DNA from: Gigaspora margarita
Lineage: Eukaryota > Glomeromycota > Glomeromycetes > Diversisporales > Gigasporaceae
Reading direction: 5' to 3'
Length of the DNA stretch: 64,000 nucleotides
NCBI GenBank assembly: GCA_009809945.1
Contig: WTPW01000345.1
Span: 24,149-88,148 of the forward strand
A program made the translations under genes and the position numbers. A model generated the notes under the pieces. The model made no database searches and had not been told where the DNA came from. It worked only from the letters and a program-made list of their open reading frames with translations. Positions 1 through 9,336 of the stretch are shown here, piece by piece. Position 1 is the stretch's first letter. Every line of letters starts with the position of its first letter.

Positions 1-727
1 ATGGGGCGCCAATTCTGCACCTCTTCTAAGTTTTCAGATTTTTTCAGAATTAAGGTCACCAAACTCCTGTGCCATGTAACTAGCATTATTCCTTCTTGTA
101 GTACTCGGTTGAAGACCTTTTCCAGGACTCCCGCGACTGTTTCCACCATTTCTTTGTAGAACTCATACGTAAGTTCATCGCAGCCCGGAGATTTATTAGT
201 AGGCAGTTTCTTAATTGTTTGTACAATTTCTTCTTTCGAGATTCTTCTTGCGATTGCTTCGTTCATTTCATCCGTGACTTCTGGTGTGTTCGATAATATT
301 TTTTCTACTGCTAATTTGTCTATCTCTTCTGTCTTGTATAGGCCTTCATAGTATTTCCTTACCCACTGCAACGCGTTGAGTCCTTCTTCCTTCTCTCCTT
401 CAGGTATATTGATTTTATCCAGGCTTCTATTGCTTTGTCTCTCTTTGAGTTTCACGAAAAAATACCTTGTGGATTTCTCACCTTTCTCTGCCCATCTAGC
501 TTTTGAGCGACTAGCCCATTTCTCTGCCAGTTTTGCACTCTCGTTTTTTGCTCTAACGTCCAACTCTCTAATCTGTGCGTCTATACTAGCATTGGAGCGC
601 CCCTTTGCCCATATAGTTTTTAGATTTACCAGTTTTTTGTTTATTCTAGCTAGCTCGGTTTCTATTCTTTTTGGCTTTCTATATGCTCTTATGATGGATT
701 GCACATTTACCTTGCACATATCCCAAT

Positions 728-982
728 CAGTGTATAAAATAGCATGATAAAAATCCGGATCTACCGTTTTTTATATTGCATATACCAGTATTTTAAAATT
801 GGGCCAGTGCAACAAACGGTGCATGATCCGGAATTTTTTGAAGTAACCGGTGCATGCATCTATGTGCCCCCAATGATCTAATGATCATTTTCTACTAATG
901 CAGGTTTTTTTTTTTTGAACCGGTATTTTTTTATATAACAGGTGCATGTACCGGTAAATTAAAATTTCTATTTTAAACACTG
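728..982. mobile_element. hAT-type MITE, 255 bp, in LINE A ORF2
   Basis: Terminal inverted repeats CAGTGTATAAAATAG (728-742) and CAGTGTTTAAAATAG (reverse complement of 968-982) differ at one base. The element is flanked by a perfect 8-bp duplication ATCCCAAT (720-727 and 983-990). CAGTG ends with 8-bp duplications are typical of hAT transposons. It has no coding capacity and splits LINE ORF2 exactly between the endonuclease and RT linker. Confidence 0.93.
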
Positions 983-1766
983 ATCCCAATCTTCTGCAGC
1001 ATTTTCGCATTCTAGCTCCGTTATTATTTCACAGGCAATTTCTTTCTTTTTGAAACAGTTTTTGTCGAATACCCATCTAACTTTTGGTTCCTGGAAGCGT
1101 CCATAGTTCAGAGTATATTGTACTAGTAGATAATCTGAATTTCCATAGTGGGTTGAAACCTCCTTTATACATTGACCGTATTCCTCTCCAACAAAAATAT
1201 AATCAATGCAGGTTCCCATTGTTCTATTATTGCTGGTGTTTTGAAAGAAGGTGAGAAAAGGTTTCTCCTTTGCAAATTCAATTGTATTATGCAGTCTTGT
1301 TACTTTATTGCGTAGCATATTTCGAGAAGGGTCTCTTTGTGGAGCTGCCTCACTGACTCTATTGGCTTCTGGGTCTAAGTTAGTATTCATATCTCCAGCG
1401 ATTATATTGATTCCCTCTCCTTTTATATTCGGGGTCCAACTGCTAAAAAAGTCTATTCTATCTTTAATGCTAGGTGGAGCGTATACGTTTTCTATATTAT
1501 ATTGTCTGCCTTGGTAATAGCACTTTAGTGCAATTACCCTATCATCCATTTTTGTTTCAATCTCTTTGAACTTTATTTCCTTTTTTCCGGCTAAAATTGC
1601 TGTTCTTTTCGTCCATACTGAGTCAAATGTCCATTGATTTTTTAAGAATTGTCTTGTTGCATCATTGTGAAGGTTTGTTTCCTGTAACATTATTAAATCT
1701 AGATTATATGATTTTATTAAAGTTAACACTGTTGTCTGTTTGCCACTATCATTGAGTCCTTTTACG

Positions 1767-2046
1767 CAGTGTTGTACATTTTGGCTGTCCATAGCCTTTT
1801 TTGGCTTGTCCACATCCAAAATTGTCCAAATGTCCAAGATTGTCCAAAGCTTGTCCAGGCTTTAATAATTAATAAATCTATCTAAAAAATATATAACTAC
1901 ATATTTTTTTAGGTGCTGAACACATTCCAGTTAAAATTAAAATAGATTATCTTAATAAAATTTTAAGTAATTTTACTTTATTTAATTGTCCAAAATTGTC
2001 CAAAATTGTCCAAGTCATTGTCCAAGGCTGTCCCGTGACAACACTG
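1767..2046. mobile_element. hAT-type MITE, 280 bp, copy 1, in LINE A ORF2
   Basis: Starts CAGTGTTGT and ends ACAACACTG, flanked by a perfect 8-bp duplication CTTTTACG (1759-1766 and 2047-2054). The subterminal parts are clusters of short direct repeats, TTGTCCAAA-like, on both sides. It lies between the first few codons and the rest of the endonuclease, so apparent start codons just left of it are MITE sequence. A near-identical copy sits at 8413-8692. Confidence 0.93.
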
Positions 2047-2116
2047 CTTTTACGTTTAAGGTGGCTATCTTAAATTCTTGTCCCATGAATATTATACGTA
2101 AAAGGTTAAAATTCCA

Positions 2117-2121
2117 CATTA
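2117..2121 (-). promoter_or_regulatory. TAATG stop-start overlap between LINE A ORF1 and ORF2
   Basis: On the minus strand the ORF1 stop TAA (2121-2119) overlaps an ATG (2119-2117) as TAATG. That ATG opens the frame that continues into the endonuclease motif IATLNVKGL. In several LINEs (for example SART1-type) the same overlap lets ribosomes terminate and reinitiate on ORF2; that function here is inference from the arrangement. An alternative in-frame Met lies at 2086. Confidence 0.6.
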
Positions 2122-3716
2122 AAGGCATCTGGTAGCACCGTACCCCTTTTGGTTACTGTACGGTGCTCCTCGTGCATAACTTCTATGTGGTGTTTTTTCT
2201 TGCTTTTTTGTTGATTGCTTCCGGTAGTTGACTGTAGTGAATCCTTCCATATCTGTATTTGTCTCTAGTGTGTTAGGTGCTAAAGTACTAGCTTCGCTAT
2301 CAATTGGTTCCTGGCTGTCCCGGGAGTGTGGTACTAATGGTAGGTCATTGCCTTTTTCAACGCACGCCGCTGCGGGTTCAATGCTCACCTGCTCCTGTGT
2401 TGCCATTACTACCTCTACCATAGGTAAGATAGCTGTTGCGTTACTTTCCAGATTTGTCGTGTCATTTGACCGTTCTGCCATTACTTGTTCCCGTGCCTCC
2501 ACCATTTTTTGGTCTTCTCCGATCAGCTCCTCTTCCGATCCTGCTTGATGGAGATTCAGATTATCATTACCTCTGTCAGTTTGAACTTGTATAGCTTCAG
2601 AATCTTCTGACGAACATGCCAGTTTCCATTCTCTTAAGCGATTTCATTGTTCCACTGCGGCTATGAATTGTGGGCATTCTTTTTTAATGTGACCAGTTTT
2701 TTCGCAGAAATAGCAGACCTTTGATGCCGTCCTCCATTCGGTGGTTACTTTATTGTCCATGACATATGTAAACCGTGGTATATTATTTTCTAACTCTGGG
2801 TCATTAGTGGTCTCAAATACAATGATCCACTGGTCTGTCGCATAAGGAGTTCCATTGATCAGAAGAGGCCTTATAGATGCAATTTTTCCAACATCCTCGA
2901 ATGCTCTTTGTAATGCATCTGAAATATCCAATTTATTACCTAGTGGAACATTTCTGCATTTTATCAGCAGAAATGGTTTTCTACCATCAGTTGGCACATA
3001 ACCGTAATATGTTTTGTTCTCTATATTTATACCATGTGTTGCATAGTATCTTCTCGTTTCGGCATTCACAAAGGTTAGTTCTAGATGTGAGTACTTGCCT
3101 TTTGTAAAATGTTGTTTCGCCGCAAAAACATCGTATTTCACGTGTTTAAACATAGAAGTCATTATTTCATTAAACGAGAGTTGAAGGCCTTGGATATCGA
3201 TAATCAAGGCGTTGTTATTATTCGATCTGATACTTCTGCCCGGAGTAAAGGAGGAATATGTCGATTGCCCACTTTTTAATTTCGGGAATAGTGAGGACCA
3301 TTTCATAGCCGGGTTTAATGCTGGCCCCCATTGGTTGTGGCCCTTTCTGTTAATGTAGGGCCCTCGTCTGAAGGAGTATCTTGTGTTTTATCTGTATTTT
3401 CTTCAACTACCATAGCTTGTAGTTGGGTAGATGACACGTCTTCTGTGTTTATTTCTATTACTTCGTTTGTTGTTGTCTTTTCGCTTGTAAACAATGTGTT
3501 GTTTTGAGTCGTGTATGTGTTGGTCACATCCTTTAGAGCTTCCATTTCTTGGGCCACCTTATCATCCCAGCTTAGTTCCTTTAAAGTTGTCGTTTGTGGG
3601 ATTGTAGCTTCGATAACTACATCCTTGGCAGGGGTTTTCTCGACCCTAGTAGCGCCTTGGGGTTTCATGTTTTCTTTGTTGTTATTTGTTTTGAGTTTTT
3701 TCTTTTTATTCGTCAT
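2119..3716 (-). pseudogene. LINE A ORF1: nucleic-acid-binding gag-like protein
   Basis: About 530 codons in three pieces. Piece 1 (3716-3315) is Lys/Thr/Glu-rich and probably disordered. Piece 2 (3306-2644) is a folded region ending in a CCHC zinc knuckle, CYFCEKTGHIKKEC (C-x2-C-x4-H-x4-C). Piece 3 (2643-2119) is an acidic and Gln/Ser-rich tail. Pieces 2 and 3 are in the same frame, separated only by a TGA at 2646-2644. Pieces 1 and 2 are joined by a frameshift in a run of five Gs near 3323-3327; with four Gs the frame would run straight on. The frame stays open upstream to about 3860, but the Met at 3716 is the first plausible start. ORF1 proteins of LINEs coat the element RNA. Retrotransposition-inactive in this copy unless the stop is read through. 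Confidence 0.85.
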
Positions 3717-3992
3717 TTTTGCTTGACTTGCTTCTTCTATTTCCTCATCACTCCTTGTTTTCCTTTTCCTTTCTAGGGCTGGCGCCCTTAAGTTTTCAGG
3801 TTCTTCGGTCCCTTGTCTTCTTCTGAGTAGTCGAATAGTAGTTTCAATAAAATCTCTTTCCTACCTTATGTGGTCAGGAAAGAGTTACTGTCGATCTTTC
3901 AACTTACCAACTTTTCTAAATCGCCACATCCGTGTTTTTACAATTTAATATAAAATTTATTTATTTATTATTATTATTTAGAAGTTTGCTAT

Positions 3993-4313
3993 TTATTACC
4001 ACCGGTGATCATCACTAGTGATCAATTTACCAATTAAAATCCAGGATCAGGTGTAACATGTAGATCAATTTTTGGTGTAACAAAAACAAAGAATTTTTTA
4101 AAAAATTGCTAAAATTGCTTCTAACCTAAAATTTTGTCTATGAAACTACTTTTTTTTATGCAAAAAAAAAATTCCTTGCTAAATTTTACTATATATAAAG
4201 CCTATTCTAATCTCTAACCTTTACCCTTACCCTAATATTAAAGAGATTTAATTTTTATTTATTAAGGTTTTATGCATAGTAGATCACCGGTGATGATCAC
4301 TAGTGGTGATTCA
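3993..4313. mobile_element. MITE with palindromic ends (CACCGGTGATCATCAC)
   Basis: Left end ACCACCGGTGATCATCACT and right end, read on the other strand, CACCACTAGTGATCATCACC form about 28 bp of imperfect inverted repeat, each end itself being palindromic. The interior (4095-4250) matches the interior of the element at 41056-41390 (shared phrase CTAAAATTTT.G.CTATGAAACTAC), so the two are diverged relatives. No clear TSD was found. Confidence 0.65.
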
Positions 4314-5064
4314 TAGTAATTTTCTATTATTTAATATATATATATTTTTTTTTAAACTTAGGCAGTCTTGCCATCACTTTTTATTAAGAGAATTGTACTA
4401 TCTATGACTATACAAAAAATACTTAATATCTAAGTTTGATATCACCTGGCTATCTTTTGGGTACCCAAGTGTGACCTGCTACACTATTTGAACCTCAGTT
4501 CTTATAGAAGGCATGTTTGACTCGCCTATAAGCCATACCAAAATGGCTTTTCTTCTTTCATTATTAACATCTCTACTATGTTCTCTCATAAATCGTCTTT
4601 TTGCACTTTTTTTCATTTTCATTTTCTTCAACTTCTGGCAAAGTTTTGTTTTCTCTCTTTCTGCTTCTGATATGATCTCTTTTCCCTTGTCCTTTTCCTT
4701 ATACTTTTTCAATTTTTTTTTTCTTTTTTTTCTGTTTTGTTCCTTCTAGTGATTCTGTTACTTTTCTTCTATTCTATAAAGGTCTCATATCTCGTTCTCC
4801 AGATTTCTTCATAAAAAATGCTCTAGGCTACAATGCTTGCTGTGTTACAAAAGGATACGGCCTCTTTTACCTTCCCTTCTAGTGCTTCTAGAACCTTTGT
4901 ATATGCATTTTCTCTCACTAGTTCTTTAACCAAACCCTTCTTATATTTATTTTCTTATCTTGTGTTTTGCTCAAAATGCTACTTTAAACTGTTCTATATT
5001 ACTTGTTCGCTGAAGTGTAGTGGGTATGCCTGTTATGTAGCCTGAATTACTGTTTCCTCTAGAT

Positions 5065-6139
5065 TAGAGATCTGACTTGGTCAAAAAATAAGTATTCGAA
5101 TATTCATTTGTTCAATATTTTTTTATTCAATATTGTTCAAAAATTTTGAAAATATTTAATGAATATTCACTGAATATTCATTGAATATTAAATATATTTT
5201 AGTTTTAAAAAATTATATAAAATCTCACTTAAATTAGCCAATAAAATTGCAAATAAATTATTAAAAAATAAAATAAAATTATAAAATTATATATATATAT
5301 TAGGGTGTCCAGGATTATGATCTGGTAAATGCCAAATTATGCATCCAGTAAATTACAAATTATGCGAATTATGCGGACCCCAGGATTAGGGTTAAAAAAT
5401 TTTGCTGCCCAAATAACAAAATCTGCTACAGTACAAGACAAACGTTTATAACCAAAAATTTAGTCTATGAAACTGTTTTTACATGTTATTATACAAATAA
5501 TATTGTTGAACTCTAACCTAATTGTAAGATCTTATCCCTAATCTAAAAGCACAAAATTTTACTAGAAATTTTTGTGTTCTAATTTTTGTCCATGTCAAAA
5601 ATTACAAGTACATATGTACGTACGTTACGTAGTTACATTGTACAACCAATAGTGTGTTGGCATATAATCATTATACCAATGCTATAAAAGTTCCAGTATA
5701 ATAATAATTGTTGCTACATTCCCGGATCTATTAATTTTAAAGTGTAGATGCAATGAAAGTTTAGCCAGCCAATGTTAGAGTATAATATAGGTCGATTTGA
5801 TATCACATTTTGTGTAACTTAATTTGTATAACGTCTATTGCCCAATAGAAATTTCTTTATAGAGAGAATAGATAAAATTATGCGAGATTATGCAAATTTC
5901 TTTAAATTATATGAAATCGCATATTTTATGTGCTATAAAGTGAATTATGCAGATATTATCCCGGATTATAATTCTGAACACTCTAATATATATATATATA
6001 TATATTCAATGAATATTCAATAAATATATTCAGTGAAAATTTAAATATTCGAATATTTATTTAGTGAAAAATTATATATTCGAATATTCGAATATTCAGT
6101 GAATATTCAGTGAATAGTATTCATCAAGTCAAACCTCTA
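5065..6139. mobile_element. hAT-like element, 1075 bp, in LINE B
   Basis: Ends TAGAGATCTGACTTGG and, on the other strand, TAGAGGTTTGACTTGA (13 of 16 matching), flanked by a perfect 8-bp duplication CTCTAGAT (5057-5064 and 6140-6147). Subterminal regions are rich in GAATATTC palindromes. A second element is nested inside (5301-5985). No transposase coding sequence. Confidence 0.88.
5301..5985. mobile_element. hAT-like MITE, 685 bp, nested in 5065-6139
   Basis: Ends TAGGGTGTCCAGGATTAT and, on the other strand, TAGAGTGTTCAGAATTAT. Both subterminal parts contain repeated AATTATGC motifs. Flanks are ATATATAT on both sides, consistent with an 8-bp duplication but too simple to prove it. Confidence 0.75.
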
Positions 6140-6539
6140 CTCTAGATTACACCATAAAGCTTCGTATTTAGAACATTCTGATAGATGGTCTTGGTTTTCT
6201 TCCTTTTTGTCCTTGTAGCTTATACACTTATTCTCCTTGTATAAGTCTTTGTGCCAGTTTGCCAGAATTTTTAAGACTAGTAATTTCTCTTGAAGGTATT
6301 GTAAAGACCGCCCAGCCTCCTATTCTTCCTTGTTGAAGTACATCTTATCCTGTTCTGTCTTTTAATTCTGTTTTACAAAAGTGACCATTTGAATATTAGC
6401 CTTTCATCTTGTGGTTCTTCTTTAAAAATTGATTTTGACAGGTGCCAATTTAGACCCACTTTAAGGTTCATTAGGACTTTCACAAAGTTACATCCTGGTT
6501 GTTCAACCTTTTTGTTTTTCTAGTACATCTCTACACTTT

Positions 6540-7197
6540 GAACTGGAGATAGCGAAATTATGCATCTTTGTTGATCTAATACTTCCAAACCTTGCCTAGC
6601 TAAATGGTCTGCTACCTTATTCCATAAAATCCCACTAGTATCTCCTTCAATCTTATTAATTTATATATACTTTGTATTATGTTTTGGTTTTTTTTGCCTT
6701 AACCAAAACCTACTTGTGTAATCATTATTACCAGTATCTATATTGCTTATTATGATCTCGCTGTCTATATTGATCTGGACTTTAGCTCTCTTCAGTACTG
6801 TTAATAATGCTAACCAAATTGCCAGAAGCTCTGGTTTGGTAGACAATGGCCATTTCTGAGTACTTACATAGCCTGTATCTAAAATTTCCTTCTTATCTAA
6901 ACCTATTTGAACCCAACTTGCTTCTATTCTATCAATTCTCCCTTTCTCTGTTGATGTTTTAACCAGGGAGCCATCCATATAAAATACTAAATTTTCTCTA
7001 TTTTTTAATCTATTTTTTTTGTATTTTCTAATCATTAATTCCTCTAATTCTAAACTAAGCTTTTGATTTCTAATAATTTCTATTTCTAACTCTTGTACCT
7101 CTTCTAAGCTCTGTAGAAGTTCCATTTCTCTATTTTCATCCATTACTCTTTTTTTTCCCATCTCAGAACTGTACCTAGATCTAGATCCAATTTTCAT
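6540..7197 (-). pseudogene. LINE B RNase H domain
   Basis: RNase HI signature in order: FYMDGSL (first Asp), STKPELLAIWLALL (Glu), NIDSEIIIS (second Asp), then, after an in-frame TAA at about 6663-6661, GILWNKVADHLARQGL (third Asp in the VADHLA motif). All four acidic positions are present, but the domain is cut by the stop. It degrades RNA in RNA-DNA hybrids during retrotransposition. The preceding 60 codons (7190-7020) are Glu/Lys-rich and probably coiled coil; the Met at 7197 is only the first Met after upstream stops, not a true start. Confidence 0.85.
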
Positions 7198-7578
7198 TTG
7201 CCATTTGGAAGCAGTTTGGTAAGCAGAACTCCTATTATTTCACTTCTTTGAGTCCACTTCTTGCATACCTGGCTTTGCTCACTTTCATTATACTTACAAC
7301 CCTTACATTTTCTTACAATTGTTTCTTCCAATGTGTTTTGTGATTCTTGTACCCAATGTTTTGTGCAGATCTTCTCCTGTTTCTTCTCTACTACTTGTCT
7401 TATATCGCATTGGTTGACTTTTTTTGCAACTAATATCTATTCCTTTTTCTGTTGATCTTCTTTTACCTCGTCAAGTTTTATTTTTATAGCTAGCTTGTTG
7501 GATGAGCCTGCCGTGAAAACTTCTTTAACCTTTCTATTTCCTGCTTCTTTTAGAACTCCTTCCTTTAAGGGCCATATC

Positions 7579-7722
7579 ATATTAATCACCTGATTATTTT
7601 TTATTAGAGGCCTACTCCCCCTCTTCCCCTCTTTAATATAAATTTGATCAGGTTTCTATATATAATTTCAATATTTTTTACCCTCCTTCCCCTCTAAAAA
7701 ATCATCTGATTTTTGTTACTTC
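7579..7722. mobile_element. Small MITE (about 140 bp), CACCTGAT..ATTTTTTA family, copy 1
   Basis: Begins ATTAATCACCTGATTATTTT and ends with AAAAATCATCTGATTTTTGT, giving rough inverted repeats around GAGGCCTACTCCCC on one side and CTTCCCCTCTAAA on the other. The same 140-bp unit occurs at 25247-25382 and, inverted, at 26583-26725. Confidence 0.7.
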
Positions 7723-8412
7723 TCTAACAATATGAACCATTTTGCTTTCGTCCTTTATGTACTTGGCCTCTACTTAATCTAAACTGACTCTATATTAACA
7801 TCCTCCTTCTCTGGATATCTAGAAGTTGTTGTACATAGAAGAGGTTTTGGTCTTTAAGAATTTTCGTGCATGCAAATGTGAATTTCTTTTCTAGTACACT
7901 TGCAATTCTGTTTTTTTTTTTTATAGATCTTATTCTTTTTGGTCTGGTCTGAAGCTCAATTGTAAATCATTCATTCTTATAAAGGTTAAATATGCCAAGT
8001 TGTGTTTCCAGATTTTTGGTGTATTTAAGTCACACTCCTTGAGACTGCTCTCTTTTGGTAGGCCTACTAACAAATACCTCTGTTTTATATAGATTTCTGT
8101 TGCTACTTCAACTACCCCTTTCTGTTTAATCTGTGATATAACCCTGTTATTTGTCTGGAGACCAATTTATTATTAAGCTAATTGCAATTTCCTATATTCT
8201 TGTAGCTTATGACTGCTCCACTTTCTGATGTTTAAAATCCTGTTTTGTTTTTTGCTAATTGCAGAAAGGGTACATGAATCTTGTCTATTGCTTTTGTTGA
8301 TAGCTTAACTGCTTGGAGGATATAGCATAACTTTGAAAGGATGTACATATTATTAATATATGCTACTTGACTTAGCATAATTCTCTTTTAACCTAATTGC
8401 TATACCGTTGCC

Positions 8413-8692
8413 CAGTGTTGTACATTTTGGCTGTCCATAGCCTTTTTTGGCTTGTCCACGTCCAAAATTGTCCAAACGTCCAAGATTGTCCAAAGCTTGT
8501 TCAGGCTTTAATAATTAATAAATCTATCTAAAAAATATATAACTATATATTTCTTTAGGTGCTGAACACATTCCTGTTAAAATTAAAATAAGTGATTTTA
8601 ATAAAATTTTAAGTAATTTTACTTTATTTAATTGTCCAAAATTGTTCAAAATTGTCCAAATCATTGTCCAAAGCTGTCCTGTGACAACACTG
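8413..8692. mobile_element. hAT-type MITE, 280 bp, copy 2, in LINE B
   Basis: Same element and same length as 1767-2046, with only scattered substitutions. It begins CAGTGTTGT, ends ACAACACTG, and is flanked by a perfect 8-bp duplication CCGTTGCC (8405-8412 and 8693-8700). It interrupts LINE B between the RT palm and thumb. Confidence 0.93.
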
Positions 8693-8756
8693 CCGTTGCC
8701 CTAATTACTTCTTTAGCTTTTGCTCTAACTAACGACTTCTTGAGTTTGCAATTAAG

Positions 8757-9334
8757 CTATATTCCTAGAAATCTTGTTATTTTATTATCGCTTTTCTCTT
8801 TTACTATCTCGCCTCCTAAGATGATGCATCTTTCTTCTTTTTTTTTTTTTGTATTACAAATTATCAGTTTCAATTTTTTTGCATTTATCTGTATATCATT
8901 AAATCTAAAAAATCCCTTTGCTATTTGGATTGTTCTTTCTATTTGTTCCTTCGATGAGGTGATCCATGTTGTATTATCTGCGAAAGCTACTACACTCTGT
9001 TTCTGTTCATGTATTGTTGAAAAACTCTTTTTTAAATTGTAAGGTTCCTCTACTGCTATTTTGTAACCCAAGCTAGTATCGTTTTGTATGTGCTCTAAAA
9101 GAGGGACATAAAATATTCGCCAAACTATTGGCAAAATCAATTCTCTCTGTTCAATGCCATCCTTTATAGTAAAGCTTTCCATACAGCCTACTGCTATAAT
9201 CACTCTTGATTCTCTTTTGTAAAAGAGGTTATTATAAAGAACCTGTGCTTTTCCGGCAGCTTAAGTCTTGTTAACACTAAATCTAATGCTACTAAAGACA
9301 CTAAATTGAAGGCTTTTTTCATGTCTTGAAGTAC
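8757..9334 (-). pseudogene. LINE B reverse transcriptase core
   Basis: Reading leftwards on the minus strand: QDMKKAFN (motif A region, usually D..KAFD), KLPEK, a frame break near 9205, then GIEQRELILPIVWRIFY (motif B region), VVAFADNTTW (motif C, usually FADDT) and TRFLGI. Motif C has Asn instead of the second catalytic Asp, and the expected G-D-P after GIEQ is changed, so this RT is inactive. Beyond 8700 and the MITE at 8413-8692 the coding continues with AYINNMYILSKLCYILQ, the usual LINE thumb segment, with scattered stops. Confidence 0.85.
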
Positions 9335-9336
9335 TA

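Larger units (their letters stand above)
1..2119 (-). pseudogene. LINE A ORF2: endonuclease plus reverse transcriptase start, split by two MITEs
   Basis: The endonuclease part shows IATLNVKGL (2086-2030, resuming after a MITE at 1766), LQETNL, NVYAPP, IAGDMNT, IDYIFV and SDYLLVQY, the usual order of an APE-type LINE endonuclease. After a second MITE (728-982) the frame resumes with EDWDMCK and runs through a charged linker to RT motifs KSPGCDELTYEFYK, LVTLILKK and NWRP at the window edge. Removing the two MITEs with one TSD copy each restores one continuous reading frame, which is direct evidence that this was one ORF. The start is probably the ATG at 2119-2117, overlapping the ORF1 stop. Odd point: the catalytic His of the usual SDH motif is Tyr (SDY), a single C-to-T change, so nicking activity was probably lost. 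Product: target-site nicking and reverse transcription for retrotransposition. Confidence 0.9.
1..3950 (-). mobile_element. LINE A, APE-type non-LTR retrotransposon (left end outside window)
   Basis: Non-LTR retrotransposon read right to left. Order on the minus strand: a lysine-rich N-terminal ORF1 part, a gag-like ORF1 with a CCHC knuckle, then ORF2 with an apurinic-type endonuclease followed by the N-terminal part of reverse transcriptase, which runs off the window at position 1. The 5 prime limit is set at about 3950, where coding character stops and AT-rich sequence begins; no TSD could be confirmed. The copy is decayed: one frameshift and one nonsense codon in ORF1 and two MITE insertions in ORF2. 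Non-LTR elements of this type copy themselves by target-primed reverse transcription. Confidence 0.9.
4479..6330 (-). pseudogene. LINE B C-terminal Cys/His region and tail, split by a hAT element
   Basis: On the minus strand at 6290-6150 the frame reads NWHKDLYKENKCISY..KEENQDHLSEC..ALWCNLE, resembling the C..C..E..HL..C region at the end of many LINE ORF2 proteins. The hAT-like element 5065-6139 interrupts it just after that; the frame picks up at about 5056 and a Lys/Glu-rich stretch ends with a stop at 4479. Several frameshifts occur between 5050 and 4712. The assignment of the 4712-4479 part to the same ORF is inference from orientation and position. Confidence 0.6.
4345..9334 (-). mobile_element. 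LINE B, decayed non-LTR retrotransposon
   Basis: Minus-strand LINE with RT core (9334-8700), thumb region (about 8400-8240), RNase H (about 7010-6550) and a C-terminal Cys/His region (about 6300-6150, continuing left of 5056 to 4479). An A-rich tail follows GCCTAAGTTT on the minus strand near 4345-4370. Its 5 prime part is missing or displaced by the element inserted at 9337. Three insertions interrupt it: 5065-6139, 7579-7722 and 8413-8692. Several in-frame stops show that it is dead. Confidence 0.8.

Noticed and set aside
376..747. 123-codon plus-strand frame
   Set aside because: Antisense to the LINE A reverse transcriptase region, where motifs on the minus strand are clear.
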